64,000 nucleotides of DNA from Piezodorus guildinii (Eukaryota > Arthropoda > Insecta > Hemiptera > Pentatomidae), in contig CM041292.1 in assembly GCA_023052935.1 (NCBI GenBank), forward strand, positions 133,128,951-133,192,950, written 5' to 3'. Under the pieces are notes generated by a model that saw nothing but the letters and a program-made list of their open reading frames with translations, was not told the DNA's origin and did no database searches. This document shows positions 34,346 to 47,115 of the stretch, piece by piece (positions within the stretch are counted from its first letter, which is position 1; each line of letters begins with the position of its first letter). The translations under genes were made by a program, and so were the position numbers.

Positions 34346-34740
34346 ATATATACATATATATATTAATAATAATAATAATATATATATATTTGTGCGTGTC
34401 GGGCAATTTTTCTTTATTTTAATAGAGCTTTAAAAATAAAACTTAAAAAAATACATATTTATAATCATTTTTGTTTTCAAAGAGTATTTTTATCAAAAGC
34501 GTCAAGTTCACTTTTTTTCCGGTGAATATTTTTGTTCACCAATATATGTAGTAATCTATGAGATTTTAAAGCATAACAGATGAGGATATGAACGAAGTTG
34601 AGTGGTAGATCAAATTAATTTAACATTGAAAGTAAATAACCTTATTTTATTTGGTTCGCATTATAATTTTTTTTTCACATTTGCATAAATAATCACGTCC
34701 TTACATATTTATATTAAAACAATTAACAAAATCAATTATT
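34346..34740. other. AT-rich stretch
   Basis: A short TAATAA/TATATA run near 34350-34390; otherwise nothing recognised. Confidence 0.5.
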
Positions 34741-34965
34741 ACAAACTTAATATTCCATTTATTCTAGACCTTATTCCATCCAAATTTTCCAAATTCCACC
34801 AGAATCTTATTTTTCACCCCAATCCCCTAGCTCAAAACCTATCTAGATCCACACACTCTTACGATCTCCCTAGAAGGTTGAAACGACAATGGCCTCGAAA
34901 CCAGATGTACATATCGATAGTGAAGTTCTAGCACTGGCTAGATTCTCAACTCACTGTGCTGTAGG
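34741..34965 (+). pseudogene. Jockey-like LINE tail, family Z, copy 4 (degenerate)
   Basis: Contains TAGAAGGTTGAAACGACAATGGCCTCGAAACC and TAGCACTGGC, matching the Z segment seen as AAGATGGCCTCGAGACC and AGTGCTGCCAATGG at 58700. The coding part is too decayed to align confidently and the 3' tail is missing. Confidence 0.45.
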
Positions 34966-35049
34966 AATGAGGTGTATATAATCGTATGTAGGTATGTGTG
35001 ATTTCTGGATTTCTAGCCTTCGTGTACATTATCTTGATTACGTATTTTG

Positions 35050-35052
<3 letters not shown>

Positions 35053-35121
<69 letters not shown>

Positions 35122-35124
35122 TTT
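35053..35124. repeat. (TA)n then poly(T) tract
   Basis: About 25 TA units followed by about 22 T residues. Confidence 0.95.
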
Positions 35125-36632
35125 ATAATTTTATTGCTGTGTAAATATTGTATCAATGCTGTATTTCATCACTATTCTAAATATCCAAATTAGAACAGAT
35201 TGTAATATTACTCAATAAAAATTGTTGTTGAATACTAAAAAAAAAAAGCATTTAGAAAAAAAGTAAAATTTAAATAAGGATCCGCAATCGGGGTTGTTCA
35301 TAATTCTGTATTACCGTAATATTCAAACTTGTCGAAATATACAATTTAAATTAACTCATTTTACAATAAGAATAAAAGAAACATACTGAGATTCTTTAGC
35401 ATTCGCTTCAAGTCCCATAGAATGGAATCATTGTTGTTATTAAAATAAACTACACTTAATCCTAAACTTGGGACAATGGTCATTGGAAACGGGAAGGTAT
35501 GTGTGGTTGTTCCACCGTCAAGACAGCAATAGATAAAGGTGTAGGTTCCTCATTAGAAACGGCAAGAGCTATTGTTTGTTCCTTTATCAGGTTTACCTGA
35601 TACAACTCCCAAGGAGACTTCTAGTTTATGAGGTAGGCTGTGTCGTTACGGAGTCTTGGGCATTGGATTTACAATCAGGAGCCGGAAATTTCTCTCTTAC
35701 TGTCTGGGGTGGTTGGAAACGGCGCTTAAGTCCTTGATACGACACAAAACCGCAATTCACAAACATCAGGGCGTCTGGTGAGGGTTTCGCAACGAATTGA
35801 AATTTGGGATTCATGAGAGAGGAAACTGCTCAGTCAAGGAGTGCACACTCGACTTTCATTTTAACTTGTTAATTTAATAAATAATACGGTAAGAGTATTA
35901 ATCAACATTCAAGTATTTATTAATTAAAACATTATTAGGAAAAATTACCTTCGAATAAGTAAATAGCAATACGGTATTGCATTAAAAACAATTTTAAACC
36001 AAATAAAAAATTAAACATTTCTCATTTCAAACCTTTCATATTAAATATAGGAAATAAATTATCTTTGATACTAATATTTTACTTAGTAGCACATAAATAA
36101 AATAAATTCAAGCATTATTTAAAAAATATGAATAAAAAACAAGTAAACAAAAGGTTTCAATGAAAGATGAATGATTGTCCCTTTGCAAAAAGTATTTAAC
36201 TAAATATATTCACCTGAAAACTTTATAAATATTCAACCATTGAAACAGTAAAACATTAATACTGAAATACAATTTTTATTTATTTTTTTAAAAAAGACTA
36301 TGGATATAAGTTTATCTCTCCAAAGGGACGGAATATAAATTTGTATCTACTTAAAAGCAATGATCGGTTAATTAATTCATTTATTTATTAGCAAAACTTC
36401 CACCGAGAGGCATAACTGCACAATTACGGGTAAGTGATAAATAAATATCAATACCTTTTTAAAATTTTTCAAAGAAAACTAAAAAAAAAAATAAAGAAGA
36501 AAAATATTAACATTAAATATTACCATTAAACGAACTCGAAATAAATTATGAAAAAAATAAAAGGCTGAATAAAATTAAGAACAATCAGATTAATTATCAA
36601 AAAGGATCAACAAATATATAAATATATATAAA
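35125..36632. other. Unassigned stretch
   Basis: Mostly AT-rich. 35460-35860 is less AT-rich, lacks recognised repeats and holds a 62-codon open frame (minus) with no known domain; it may be single-copy sequence. I see nothing else to support. Confidence 0.4.
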
Positions 36633-37578
36633 CTAGCTGTAACCCGCGGCTTTGCTCGCGAATATTTTATTTTGTCTATATTTGGGATGGAGTAGTTGTT
36701 TGGGGATGTGGTAACAAAGAAACTATCAATAAAACATACTTATTTTATTTATTTTTTACTGGTGTATTTTCTTGGTGGCTGCATCCTTAACCAACTTCTC
36801 CACCATACAATATAGTCATAACGGTCAAAAACTCGTCTGCTTAACCATAGAAGCATAAAAGTGACGTTAAACGAATAAACAAACAGTCAACAACTACTCC
36901 CTTATTATAAGACGTATACATATAAAAAATATATAAATATAATATTTTAACAAAAAGAAATTAAAGTTGATTTCAAGTGAAAATATTCCCATTCGTAGGG
37001 TCAATGTATATCAATCACATTTAGATTGGGAACGTGACCATATACTGCGATTATGTTACAGTTAAAATATATTGAGTAGGTGAAGCCTTTTTAAAAAAAA
37101 AAACGTGTTTTTTAGGATCTAGAAATAATCCCGTTTATGTTTTTTTTTTACTTAGATTAACACTTTGAATTATTTTTAAAAACTAATAATAATTGAAAAT
37201 GTGTCAACGGGTACCTATACACAAAACATGGATACGATACGAAGCTCAATATGCTTAAATACATTCTTATAAATTGGAATAGTATCTTTGCTTATTAATT
37301 TAAATAAGATTATTTTGCTTCTAGATGTAAGAAATATAGTTGTCACTCAAATGAGTACTTATAATTTTTCTGGAGACATAGTTTTTGAGTTATTCAAAAA
37401 CAAATTTTGTTTTAGGTTTTAGATAAATATATTTTTCAACCATTTAGAATAGTAATAATAATAGATAAAAACTATCCTATCTTTTATGTTGGATCAAATA
37501 ACAGATATTTACGAAGTTTGATCAATGTCGGTTCAGTGAAATTCAAAGTTTATCGGGAACATACATCGTGACACGAGA
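36633..37578 (-). mobile_element. Helitron-like element, copy 1
   Basis: On the minus strand it starts TCTCGTGTCACGATGT and ends GGGTTACAGCTAG after a GC-rich hairpin-forming segment (GCGAGCAAAGCCGCGGG). It is inserted between A and T. These are the hallmarks of Helitron-type rolling-circle elements: 5' TC, 3' CTRR with upstream hairpin, no TSD. It aligns at both ends and internally with 60746-62496. About 950 bp, no Rep/helicase coding. It contains a nested SINE tail at 36829-36882. Confidence 0.8.
36829..36882 (+). mobile_element. Extremely 5'-truncated SINE S4 tail inside the Helitron-like element
   Basis: The inserted block reads CTCGTCTGCTTAACCATAG then AAGCATAAAAGTGACGTTAAA and a CAAAC-type tail, matching the last 50 bp of S4. 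It is absent from the equivalent position of the copy at about 62260 and flanked by ACGGTCAA (36821-36828) and ACAGTCAA (36883-36890). Confidence 0.75.
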
Positions 37579-38853
37579 TTTTTATTTACATAAATAAAAA
37601 TTACATGCCTTAGTAAAGTCTTAAAACAAAATATAATTAATTATATTTCAATCTGAAATATATCTGAGGCACATTGGTGTAGAAAAACATGTAAATAGAA
37701 ACTTATTTTATTTTATTTTTTTATTATATTTTAATTTGTCATATATATCCAGACGATGCCCTAATTTTCGCTTAACCACAATGAGTCTGTCGGAGAAATT
37801 TAGATTCATTTCTTTTTTTAATGGTGTCCAATAACTAGGCAAGTCTTGTAATTGGGCTTTTCCTCAGTTGTCTTAAAATTGGTAAAAGTCATCAAGCCAT
37901 TTGTAATATAAAAATTAGAAATATGTCTAGTAGATCTTTACAAATCGTGAAATTTCAAACTTTGAATTAGGTATTAAATAAGAGAGCTCATGTACGATAT
38001 GCGGTCACCTAATGTTTTTTTTTTTTAAAACCTTGAAAATTCACGATAAAAATTATGTAATACAATGAAACATTTTAGTATTATGCGCTCAGATGGTTAT
38101 AAAACATTTATAGGAATTCACTAAGTTTATATCTATATTCAAATGGTCGTAGGTCAAACTCATTTTAATCATCTCCTTTCTTGAGGACGGGACAAAAGAG
38201 CTAAAGACCTACAATTTCTATCATTTTTTAATCTCCCAAACTCCTAAAGGAACTTTTCCTGTCATTAAGTCGAGATAATCGAAACTTTTCAATATCCAAA
38301 TATAAAAAAAAAAAAAAAAAAAAAGAGAGAGAGAGATTACCGAAAAGAAAATTAACAGTCGTATTGGGTTGGAGCCCGCAGATCAATTTTGCCAAAACCA
38401 ATCTTAAGAGGATTATAGAGGGACATTTTCCAACCTTCCTTGTTTGACGGTCTCTCTTTGTACCCACATTCATTGGTAGGGGACTACAATAGAATCTTGA
38501 TTAAGACTTCTTCTTTTTTTCTTTTTTTTTCTGTAAAGATGAAAAAATAAAAGGAGAGGAGAAGAAAGGGGGCAAAGCTTGCTTAACAGTTGGGGGAAAG
38601 GATACAATCCCTTAAACCGGAATTCAAACGAAGAAAAGCTGGTTTATTTTAGGCTTTTGATATTTGAAATGATGTTAAATGTTTTTTCCAGATAATATTC
38701 CACTGCACATGCTACACCACATTAAAGCATTATTTCAACAAAACCAAAAGATGGGAGTTATACAATAATCATAAGGAGTATAACGCAGAATATTGTATCT
38801 CAAAAACATCATATTGTGGATTTGTCACATTCGGAAAATAGTTGTAGCTTAGA
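37579..38853. other. AT-rich stretch
   Basis: No gene recognised. An (A)19 tract followed by (GA)n lies at about 38305-38336. A purine-rich block lies at 38530-38600. Confidence 0.5.
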
Positions 38854-38868
38854 ATATAACTATTTTTT

Positions 38869-39143
38869 TGTTTATTTATTCTTTTAACGTCTCTTTTATG
38901 CTACTATGGCTAATCGGACGATGCTACGGTGGGAGTCCTGAATTTTACCTATCCAGGTTTTATTAGGATACGGATCTTTAACGAGTACCTGACATCGCAC
39001 AGGCTCGCGACTAGCTTTCAACGTCCCCTCCGAAATACGGCATAACTAAGGATTTTTCACTCCCATTAAAAAATCCTAGGTTTGAGCCCGCGACCTTTGG
39101 CATAGAAAGCTGTTACGCTTGCCACTACGCTATGGGTAATCCT
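38869..39143 (-). mobile_element. tRNA-derived SINE, family S4, copy 1
   Basis: On the minus strand the head carries TAGCGTAGTGGCAAGCGT (box A region) and GTCGCGGGCTCAAACC (box B region), then a body shared with 54139-54420 and 45407-45610, and a GTTAAAAGAATAAATAA-type tail. Flanked by ATATAACTATTTTTT at 38854-38868 and 39144-39158, a 15-bp duplication. Confidence 0.88.
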
Positions 39144-39536
39144 ATATAACTATTTTTTGCTATATTTTTTTACTATTTTTACTATAATTTGAACAAAAAA
39201 AAACCAACTATAAATACAAAGTTTAATGATTCAGAGAAGACAAAATCACTTTACTAAAATTAAAATAAAACATATTTTAACTCAATAATTTAAGTCACGA
39301 TTTCCATAGCCATGGTGTGTACGGCTGGAGTCAGAAACATACATCGGTGCTGAAGAGCTCTTGAAAATAACTCGGCCCTTAAAGCTGTAGTATTGTTATT
39401 TTTTTTGTGCCGAACTTTGCAAAAAAAAATATTTATAATCTCCAACGCAAATATAATCTCCTTATAAAATTGGTTTCCTGATATTTCATTCATAGGTTGC
39501 ATAGTAATGAGTGTTATTTTATTTTTTTCTCCTAAC
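39144..39536. other. AT-rich stretch
   Basis: Open frame 39290-39577 (minus) is Ile/Phe-rich and overlaps a SINE tail; no gene supported. Confidence 0.4.
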
Positions 39537-39745
39537 AAAAAAAAAAAAAATGTTACTCTACAACCTATAAAGAGCATTGGATTCAGTAAATATAGTTCCT
39601 GATGTAGCTAGGCCAACGACCGCGCAAGGAGGAGTTAAGTTCTAATTTTAGATGTCCAAGCATGAGGCTGGGGGTGCCGCAGGAGGATCTCCTTAAAGCT
39701 GAAATAACAGAATAAATAATTATTCTGAAGGGAAACAGCGGACTA
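39537..39745 (-). mobile_element. tRNA-derived SINE, family S1, copy 2 (degenerate)
   Basis: On the minus strand the end of the element reads GGTTGTAGAGTAACA and then a T-run of about 13; upstream are GTCGTTGGCCTAGCTAC and AACAGCGG-type blocks matching the body of 60871-61194. The tRNA head is poorly preserved. Confidence 0.6.
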
Positions 39746-40865
39746 TGAACAGTAGACGTATTCAATCCAATGTTCTATGCTGCTCACCTTTCGTTTTAAG
39801 TTTCAACTATAATAAACAACTCCATGTATCTCCAGAAATATAAATATCTTCGTCTTGATATGTAAATAGCACTGTAATTTCATTAGTCTATGGGCGAAAA
39901 GAGTTTGAAAAAAGTAAATTACACGCGAATAAAGTAAGTAGAGGTCCGAGTTAATAAGAAAACTAGATTGTAAGATTACTGCGAACACCTAACTTTTAAT
40001 TAAAATGAAACCAAGCAAAGAAACAAGGGCTTATTAAGGCGGAAATTTAAAGAAAGGGCTAAATAAATGGCGTTTAAATTAAACATTTTGTTGCTGTTTG
40101 CCGAGCCACAATTGGAAGGAAGGTGTTCGCTGGGGTGGCAACTGTAGTGGAAGATAAGGGGCGGATTCGGAATTTTCTTTTGACCTAGTTCTCTGAGAGA
40201 GCATTCTTAGGCTGACAAGAAACAGATACTGTATCCGTTCAGTTGTGTCAAAAAGAATTTGAGACTCGTTCCGGTATAGGAAAAAGAACAAAACGGAAAG
40301 TGAAGTACAATGGGGAACACGGATATGGAAGGGATACAAACGAGTTCAGAGAGAACCTTCATGAATAATACAATTAAATTAATTAATAGAATTCTAGGTT
40401 AAAATTCGATTTTAGAATTGGTAATGAGCAATAATGCACTAGTATACATACTTTCACAAGAGTGAACAAATGTAGTAATTATATCTGAAATGAAAAAAAC
40501 AATTATTTTTTTTATAGGACTAAGTAGTTTCTTATTAAATATCAGGATTAATTAAATTTATTTAATCATGAATACTCAGTTTCTAGTATTGTGTTTGTGT
40601 AGTGTAAGGATAGGAGAACGGCTAGTCCTCCCCTAATTAATCTATCCATGTAGAGCTCTGCTAAATTGAATATTAATTGTGCTGTTTATATGCGTCGTGC
40701 CCGTAGGGTCGTTAAACTACCGTCAATTTCTACTAATTTAATGAGTTGATAAGTTCAATGGAAAAACAAAATAACTATTACTGAAGTGCGCTAATGTAGG
40801 TAATTTACTGTCCTAATAGAGTAAATTGTAATATTAATGAATCAAGTAGATTAAAAATAAAAAAA
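39746..40865. other. Unassigned stretch
   Basis: 40080-40350 is the least AT-rich part and holds an 86-codon frame (minus) with no recognised domain. No repeats found. Possibly single-copy DNA. Confidence 0.4.
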
Positions 40866-41655
40866 TCTGCCAGCACAACACACGACTATCACTAACCACC
40901 ACTATTAAAATAAATTTAAAACCTATTAACTTTACTTTACAAAAGTTTGTAAATTGATTTTAATTTAAAAACTTTTTGTATCAGACAATATTTTTTCTAA
41001 AATCTTTCTCTTTCCAACGGCATATGATACGTCAATATTACTGTTCTTACTACCAAAAAAACAAAAATTGCATAAAAAAAACAGTTTTGCTCTTTTATCC
41101 TTTGGTTGGTCATCAAATTCGTCCAACTTATATATTTAGAATTCCTTACCAATGTCATTAAGATGATATGGTTAATCTTTTGGAATGTACAAAATTAAAG
41201 GTTGTTTAGAAAAAGAAAATTTAAAATATCGGCATTTAAGCCCTGCTTGCCTATTTCAATCAAAATAAAACCTACATGGTATTAAAGCCCGTTCAATTTT
41301 ACATCTATATAGCCAGCTTAATCGAAATCGTTAATGCCGTTTTTGAGAAAAACGTAAATAGGTGCAAAATGCATAGTATAAAATGGCTTTTCTGGTTAGC
41401 TGATTTTGGTGAATAAGTTGATGCACGTAACATCCCGTGCGTATAGTTGTTTTAAGTACGTAATTTCAGTTTCATAGGACTTTTAGTTTTCGGGTTGGAC
41501 ATACCACACACACACACACACAGAACTTTATGCGGGACTTGGTCATTTGTACTCAGGAGTCCTTAAAACGTGTATTTCCGTTGAAAACTGTAAATTGAAA
41601 TTTTTCGCGATCGCAATACTTTCCCTTAGGATATATTCCATATATAGGTAAGTGA
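40866..41655 (+). mobile_element. Dispersed family Y, copy 3 (near complete)
   Basis: Starts CTGCCAGCACAACACACGAC TATCACTAACC and ends near 41645-41655 with AGGTAAGTGAAAGT, the reverse complement of the ACTTTCACTAACCT start, so the family has short inverted ends. Internal landmarks: TTTTTTCTAAAATCTTTC, ATATCGGCATTTAAGCCC and GCGGGACTTGGTCATTTG. About 790 bp, no coding. Probably a non-autonomous DNA element. Confidence 0.75.
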
Positions 41656-41809
41656 AAGTAACAATATATAACAAATAAACTATAAAATATAATTCCAAAG
41701 GCCCTGTCACAACAGTAATAAATTATTTACAATTCAATAACTAACAAAAGTTCAATATTTTGAATTTTTGTTGTATCTGTAAATTTGTAAGAAAGAAAGA
41801 AAAGGAAAT
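41656..41809. other. AT-rich stretch
   Basis: Nothing recognised. Confidence 0.4.
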
Positions 41810-42440
41810 TTTATTCTGGGATCTTCAGTCCCCTAAGAATAACATTAAAGTACAAAACTGAGTCTTGTATCTGGGACAGAAACAAAAACATTAAAAAAAT
41901 ACAAACTTAGGATATACTTATATTACTTATAAAAGAAGTGAATAGAACAATAGTAGTATATATATGTTTATAACAATATAAACATAGGTGTATACAGAGA
42001 TATTATTATTCTACTTCTCATTAATATCATTAGATAATAGACAAAACATGAACAAAGAAAATTTAAAAAAGTTGTTCACATTTTAAAATGGAATATGACC
42101 AATGTTCTAACTTTTTCTATACAATTACTCGGACGATTAATGACTGAGGATATGAAGAAACAACTTGTTTTTAAATGAGGTTAAAGAAGATGCTTTGCGT
42201 ATAGAGGTAGGTATGGAATTCTAAAACGATGTGGCACGCAAAGTAAAGAATTTTTTAAAGGATGATGTTCGATGAGAAGGAAAACAGAGGTTAGTGGATT
42301 GGGATCTGGTGTTAAACGAATGTACCGATGAACAAGGGATAAGTAGGTCAAGAATGCAGGATGGATTTTTCGTACTGAAAGTGCGAAATAGGAATACTCC
42401 CTGGAAATACTGTCGCCGAGAAACTGAATTGAGCTACTTC
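41810..42440 (-). pseudogene. CR1/L2-like LINE tail, family H, copy 4
   Basis: Reverse complement of the 32075-32690 copy with scattered differences. Shared blocks include GGATGATGTTCGATGAGAAGG and GATGCTTTGCGTAT, and the 3' terminus GGGGACTGAAGATCCCAGAA followed by AAAATTT. Coding is broken. Confidence 0.75.
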
Positions 42441-44209
42441 AACTCAGCATATATGTCGGGACGCTGAAGTCCGAAGATTCTAAAACATTATTTTATTCAT
42501 TATTTAAGTTATACTTTTTCCATTACCTTAATCCGGTTAAAGAATGGTTAACCAAGAATAATTGATGACTACCCTGTAGTTTGTAGAAGAAATACACAAT
42601 TTTTCTTCGAAAAAAAATATACTAAAAAAACTGATAAAAAGCAAAAAAAATATTGCGTGGCAAAAGTAATTAAAATTGAACGTATTAAAAATTATTATGC
42701 AAGCCTTTTGATAACTTTTAATAAATTGACATGTTCAAGAGAACTTTAAAAATATTTTTCTTGTATAAATATAAATAAACACGACTGAGGAGTATATTTA
42801 ATGATATTAATAACATTACAACGTATTCAGATAATTAATTGAGGAAAAGACAAAGAAATTCAAAGAAAAAGTTAAAAATACAAACAAGTACATTCACGTC
42901 AATTTATTAAGATTTTCGTTTTCAAGAATGACCATGATGATATAAATACGAATACATAAGTAAATTCTATTACTTACTGAAACTATCTTAATACAAATTG
43001 CCCCACAAATTATATGAATTCGTTCTCACTCTAAATATATATAGTTATTAACAAAAACAAATATTTTATTTAGCTTATCCCCACAATCAATATTTAAAAT
43101 ACTGTCTAAGGATTATTGTTTACCTTTTGGAACAATATAATTTCCAACGTAATTTTCCCTGTCAATACCGAGTGTTGGACATTTCAATAACAAGTCTTAG
43201 TTTTCGGTGAAATATTCTTGTCACCATCAAAATGTTTCCCCTCTTTTTATAATCAAAGTGGCATTATTTACAAAAATATATAAAAAGAACCTAATACTAA
43301 AATCTAATAAATAGGCGAACAAATAAAATGGAGAAATATAAAAAATTATTATTATTATTTTTTTTATTAAATCTTTTTATAAATGCAAAAAAGATTATCC
43401 AAGCTGTTTCTTCAGCGTATTCAATTATAAATAAAAAATAAAAAAATATTATTAATGAATGACAATTTTATTCCGATTGAATTCTCATTACTTTTGCAAC
43501 AAATACCGGAATATTACTGCACTATCAAAAAATGTTAAAATGTAATTTATTAACCAATAAAGAATCGTTAACAATTAGAGTTTTTTAACTAGTTATAGAA
43601 GACGTAAATATACCAAGTTAAATAATTTTCGAAATTATTTTTATTAATACATATTATTCCTTAGCATTTTATGAAAACTGTTTTTTCTTTTGGTAGGAAA
43701 TTTATGTATAAAGGAGATAGTGGCTAGGCAGCCTGTTAAACTTGAACTAGTCGCAAGGGACCCTATCAGCTGGCTAAGTACCCTATTCTTATCTACATGG
43801 GCCTTTTTTACGATACGGGTCAGCCCTTTTCATTCAATCTGTTTTAGTTTTTCCTAGCTTTTTTTACACTCACTCCATTGCTTCCTCCATTCAATTGTAA
43901 TAGAAAAGGAACATTTTATTGTGGGTGAAAAAAAACCAACTGTTTTTCCACTAAAGTGGCCCACAGACATGTCACTGCGAGCTATAAATTTACAGGGTAA
44001 CTGTATCAGAATTAACAAAGACAAAGCAGTAATTAAAGCAGTTAGTGACTATCATTTATTTCATTTAGCATTAATTCCAATTCCAATTCCTATAATTATT
44101 TTGCTGTTTTCGATTTCTTCACATTTCACATGAAATATCAACAGGTTCTTCAGAATTCTAAGTCACAAATACGATGAAACCTTAGTGTAGAAATCGAAAA
44201 TAACAGATT
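42441..44209. other. AT-rich stretch
   Basis: No gene recognised. 43690-44140 is less AT-rich and repeat-free by eye; a 70-codon frame there (43921-44133) ends in an Ile/Pro-rich run from ATTCCAATTCCAATTCC and matches nothing known. Confidence 0.4.
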
Positions 44210-44262
44210 CCTTTGCCACAAAAAGCTGTTACGCTATCCAATATGCTACAGGTGATCTCTCA
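44210..44262 (-). mobile_element. SINE S4 head fragment
   Basis: CCTTTGCCACAAAAAGCTGTTACGCTATCC corresponds to the S4 head at 39085-39140 and 54370-54420. Only the tRNA-like part is present. Confidence 0.55.
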
Positions 44263-45406
44263 ACTCCATGTTTTTAAGACATACCGAGGGATTCCAAAAT
44301 TTGACTTTTCGTTCCGGTACGAAAAGGCTTATCATTTTTGTTTTCTTTGTTCCTTAAAATATAAAAATTCTCTGTTGTGTGTCGGTCGACCGGATTATGT
44401 GCGTCCATTAGATTAACCATGGACATATAACCATCAGGAAATGATATATTTCAATCAATTAACATTTTATTAAAATTTTAGTTAGATATCCAACGTACTC
44501 TAAATTTAATACAAAAATTGTTCAAGTCGATTGCTTATGTTTGGAGGAAGTTACCTGAAAAAAATTTATTTTTTCCTAGTATTTTTATTTGTTAAAAAAA
44601 TGTAGGAGTGGGTGTCGACCTTATTCTTTTTGTTTAAATTCTCTGTGAATGGCAGACTGGTATCGGCGCAATATGTAACGAATTCCATATTTCCGACCAG
44701 TCCGTTTGTATTCGCTAACAGGGATATACAGTTGTTTATTTACTGTTATGATAATGCAGATTTATAGTTTAATAAGCTTAAACACATTTGTATGAAAACT
44801 TTCTGTATTATTCCTTTAATTAGAATGAGAGAGATTTTCCCAACACATGTTTTTAGTCGCTAAGCTGGCTTAAAACGGCTGCAACACTAAAAGTATTCGA
44901 TAGAAAAAAAATTGTTCACAGCTTTTTATTTATGAAAAGATTGAGAATAAATGGTTAAAAATTCCAAAATGTTGAACTGCAGGATCTGGACGGTTTCGAG
45001 TGGATTGACCCATATGTGTTTTGGTTAAAAAAAAAGTCGCATCTATTACCCAAGTTTTAATCATCTCTCCATTTTAAGTAAGGTTTAGAAGTTTGAAATA
45101 TCTTGTGCGCTTACATTGGCTGGTTAATTAGAAAACAAAATAATTCGTGCAGCTGGACTGCTGTTCCCAGTGGTTCGAACTCGGGTTATTATTAATTCTA
45201 AGAAATAAAGGTCTTCCCCCAGGAAGAAGAAGGCCCCAGCCCACACAGCTATTCTTCAAGTGCGCACCGGAAAATCGAGGAAAAAAGGAAAAAAACAAAA
45301 AGTTAAAGCATGGGCCTAATATAAAGAAAGGGTTATAGCTACAGGCTTGGCCCGACACTTCAATTTTTGTAGTGGTAGAGTTTTTTTGGTTTATTTAAAA
45401 AATATG
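44263..45406. other. Unassigned stretch
   Basis: Overlapping open frames at 45128-45358 have no recognisable domain. No repeat family found. Confidence 0.4.
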
Positions 45407-45610
45407 TTGTGGTCCTATGTTTTTTAATAGGAGTAAAAAATTCTTAGTTATACCGTCCTTCGGAGGGGACGTAAAAAGGTGGTCCCGAGCCTGTGCGATG
45501 TCAGGTATTAGTAGGTAGACCTGGATAGGAAAAATTTAGGACTCCTACTGTAGCATCATCCGATTAGCCACAGTAGCATGAAGTTACGTTAAATAAACTA
45601 ACAAACAAAT
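45407..45610 (+). mobile_element. tRNA-derived SINE, family S4, copy 2 (5'-truncated)
   Basis: Begins at GTGGTCCTATG in the middle of the S4 body and runs through CGGAGGGGACGT, GAGCCTGTGCGATGTCAGG and GTAGCATGAAGTTACG to an AATAAACTAACAAACAAAT tail. The tRNA head is missing. Confidence 0.8.
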
Positions 45611-46204
45611 AATATATTATAAACCCACTTTACAAGATATTTGTGCATTTTTAGTTTCTGGAATCGTTTCGCCTTCTGAGAATTAATTATTTCTAATTTC
45701 AGGAGCTCTACTAAAAATCAAACAAGCCGCGGAAAGCCAATTGGTTTTAACGAAGAGGGGAAGCTAAGACCGTGGGTCATTTATTTTGCAGTAAGAGAAG
45801 GGAGTTAGCTGGAAGGGGGTGGCTATGGATCGTGAGAGATGTGCTGACACCCAGCCCCTAGGAAACCACAGCGAACCGCGACCATGGTATTGACCCAATT
45901 CTGCCTCCTCCCTGGGTCTGCTGACCGCGGGATGGAGAAGACTAATGAGAGCAGAGCGTGGGGATGGGTAGTCATTGTGTCCCTGCCTTTATAGGATGGC
46001 TTTATTAACAGAAAGTTCAACTAGCTCAAGCAAGGCAACATCTCTTGTAAGGCTTCCTGGTTGTTACATATATGTACAAGAAAGCTTTACATTCAGTATA
46101 ATAGAAACACAAAATATGTATATGTATTTGATTGCAAATTATTACACAATGGTTTATTATTCCCAAATAGCAAAATTAGGGGTATAACGGTTTATATAGC
46201 TATA
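45611..46204. other. Unassigned stretch with GC-rich block
   Basis: 45720-45990 is clearly richer in GC than the flanks. No domain is recognised in the small frames there, and no repeat partner is found in this window. Confidence 0.4.
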
Positions 46205-46350
46205 TAGACAATTAAGTAATATGGAAAGCAATAATTCAAAGAATAATGGCGTATCTTCGCTGCTGATTTCAAAACGCTGTATCTCTGCTAGTTCTTAACG
46301 AATTTTAATGATTCTTTTTTCATTTATCATTTATTGATGAAGAGAAACGG
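46205..46350 (-). repeat. Dispersed family X, copy 3 (fragment)
   Basis: On the minus strand AAAAGAATCATTAAAATTCG and ACTAGCAGAGATACAGCG match the last third of X copy 2 around 21105-21150. Confidence 0.6.
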
Positions 46351-46559
46351 ATTCTTTTTAAAATAACAAAAGAATTATTTATAGGTAAAATTTAATTGTT
46401 TTTCTCTTCTTTTTTCAATTTTTTTATAATTATTTGCGATATTTTGGTTACACTTATAAATGTTTCCTCTATCTTTAAAAGTAACATAGTTACAAACGTA
46501 TATATATATATCAAGAATTTCATCACTCTCTATTACCTTTAACAATTGTTCGTCTAACA

Positions 46560-47115
46560 TAACAGTTTTTCTAAAATCTTTAACATTCCAACTATCTTAG
46601 TACGTAGCAAAAATTATACATTAAAATAATTCTGCTCTTTTCTTCTCTAGTTAGATGTCTATTTCGTCCAAATTACATATTTATCCGTTTTTTATCAATA
46701 CTCAAAAAATTATATAGTTAATTTTGTAGAATCTACAAAATTAAAGATATTTTAGAGAGAAAAAAAAATAAAATATCGGCATTTAAGCCCTGTAAGACTA
46801 TTTCAATTAGAATGAAACCTACATTTTACTAAAGCCCATTAAATTTTACATCGAAATAGCAAGTCACAATTGACAGACCCGTTTTCGAGAAAATCTTAAA
46901 CAAGTGCAAAATGCAAGGTATAAAGTAGCACTTCATATAAGCCGATTTTGGTAAAAACGTTGCTGTAACTTCTGAGGCATATGCGCTTTTAAAATCTGAA
47001 ATTTCAGTTTTATAGAATTAATGGTCTTCAAGCTAGATTTACCACATACACAGACCTTTTTGCGGGACTTGGGTCATATGGACACAGGGGACCTTATAAT
47101 CACTTTCAGTAGTTT
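46560..47115 (+). mobile_element. Dispersed family Y, copy 4 (internal part)
   Basis: Shares TTTTTCTAAAATCTTTAACA, AATATCGGCATTTAAGCCC and GCGGGACTTGGGTCATATGG with 40866-41655. Both termini are missing. Confidence 0.7.
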
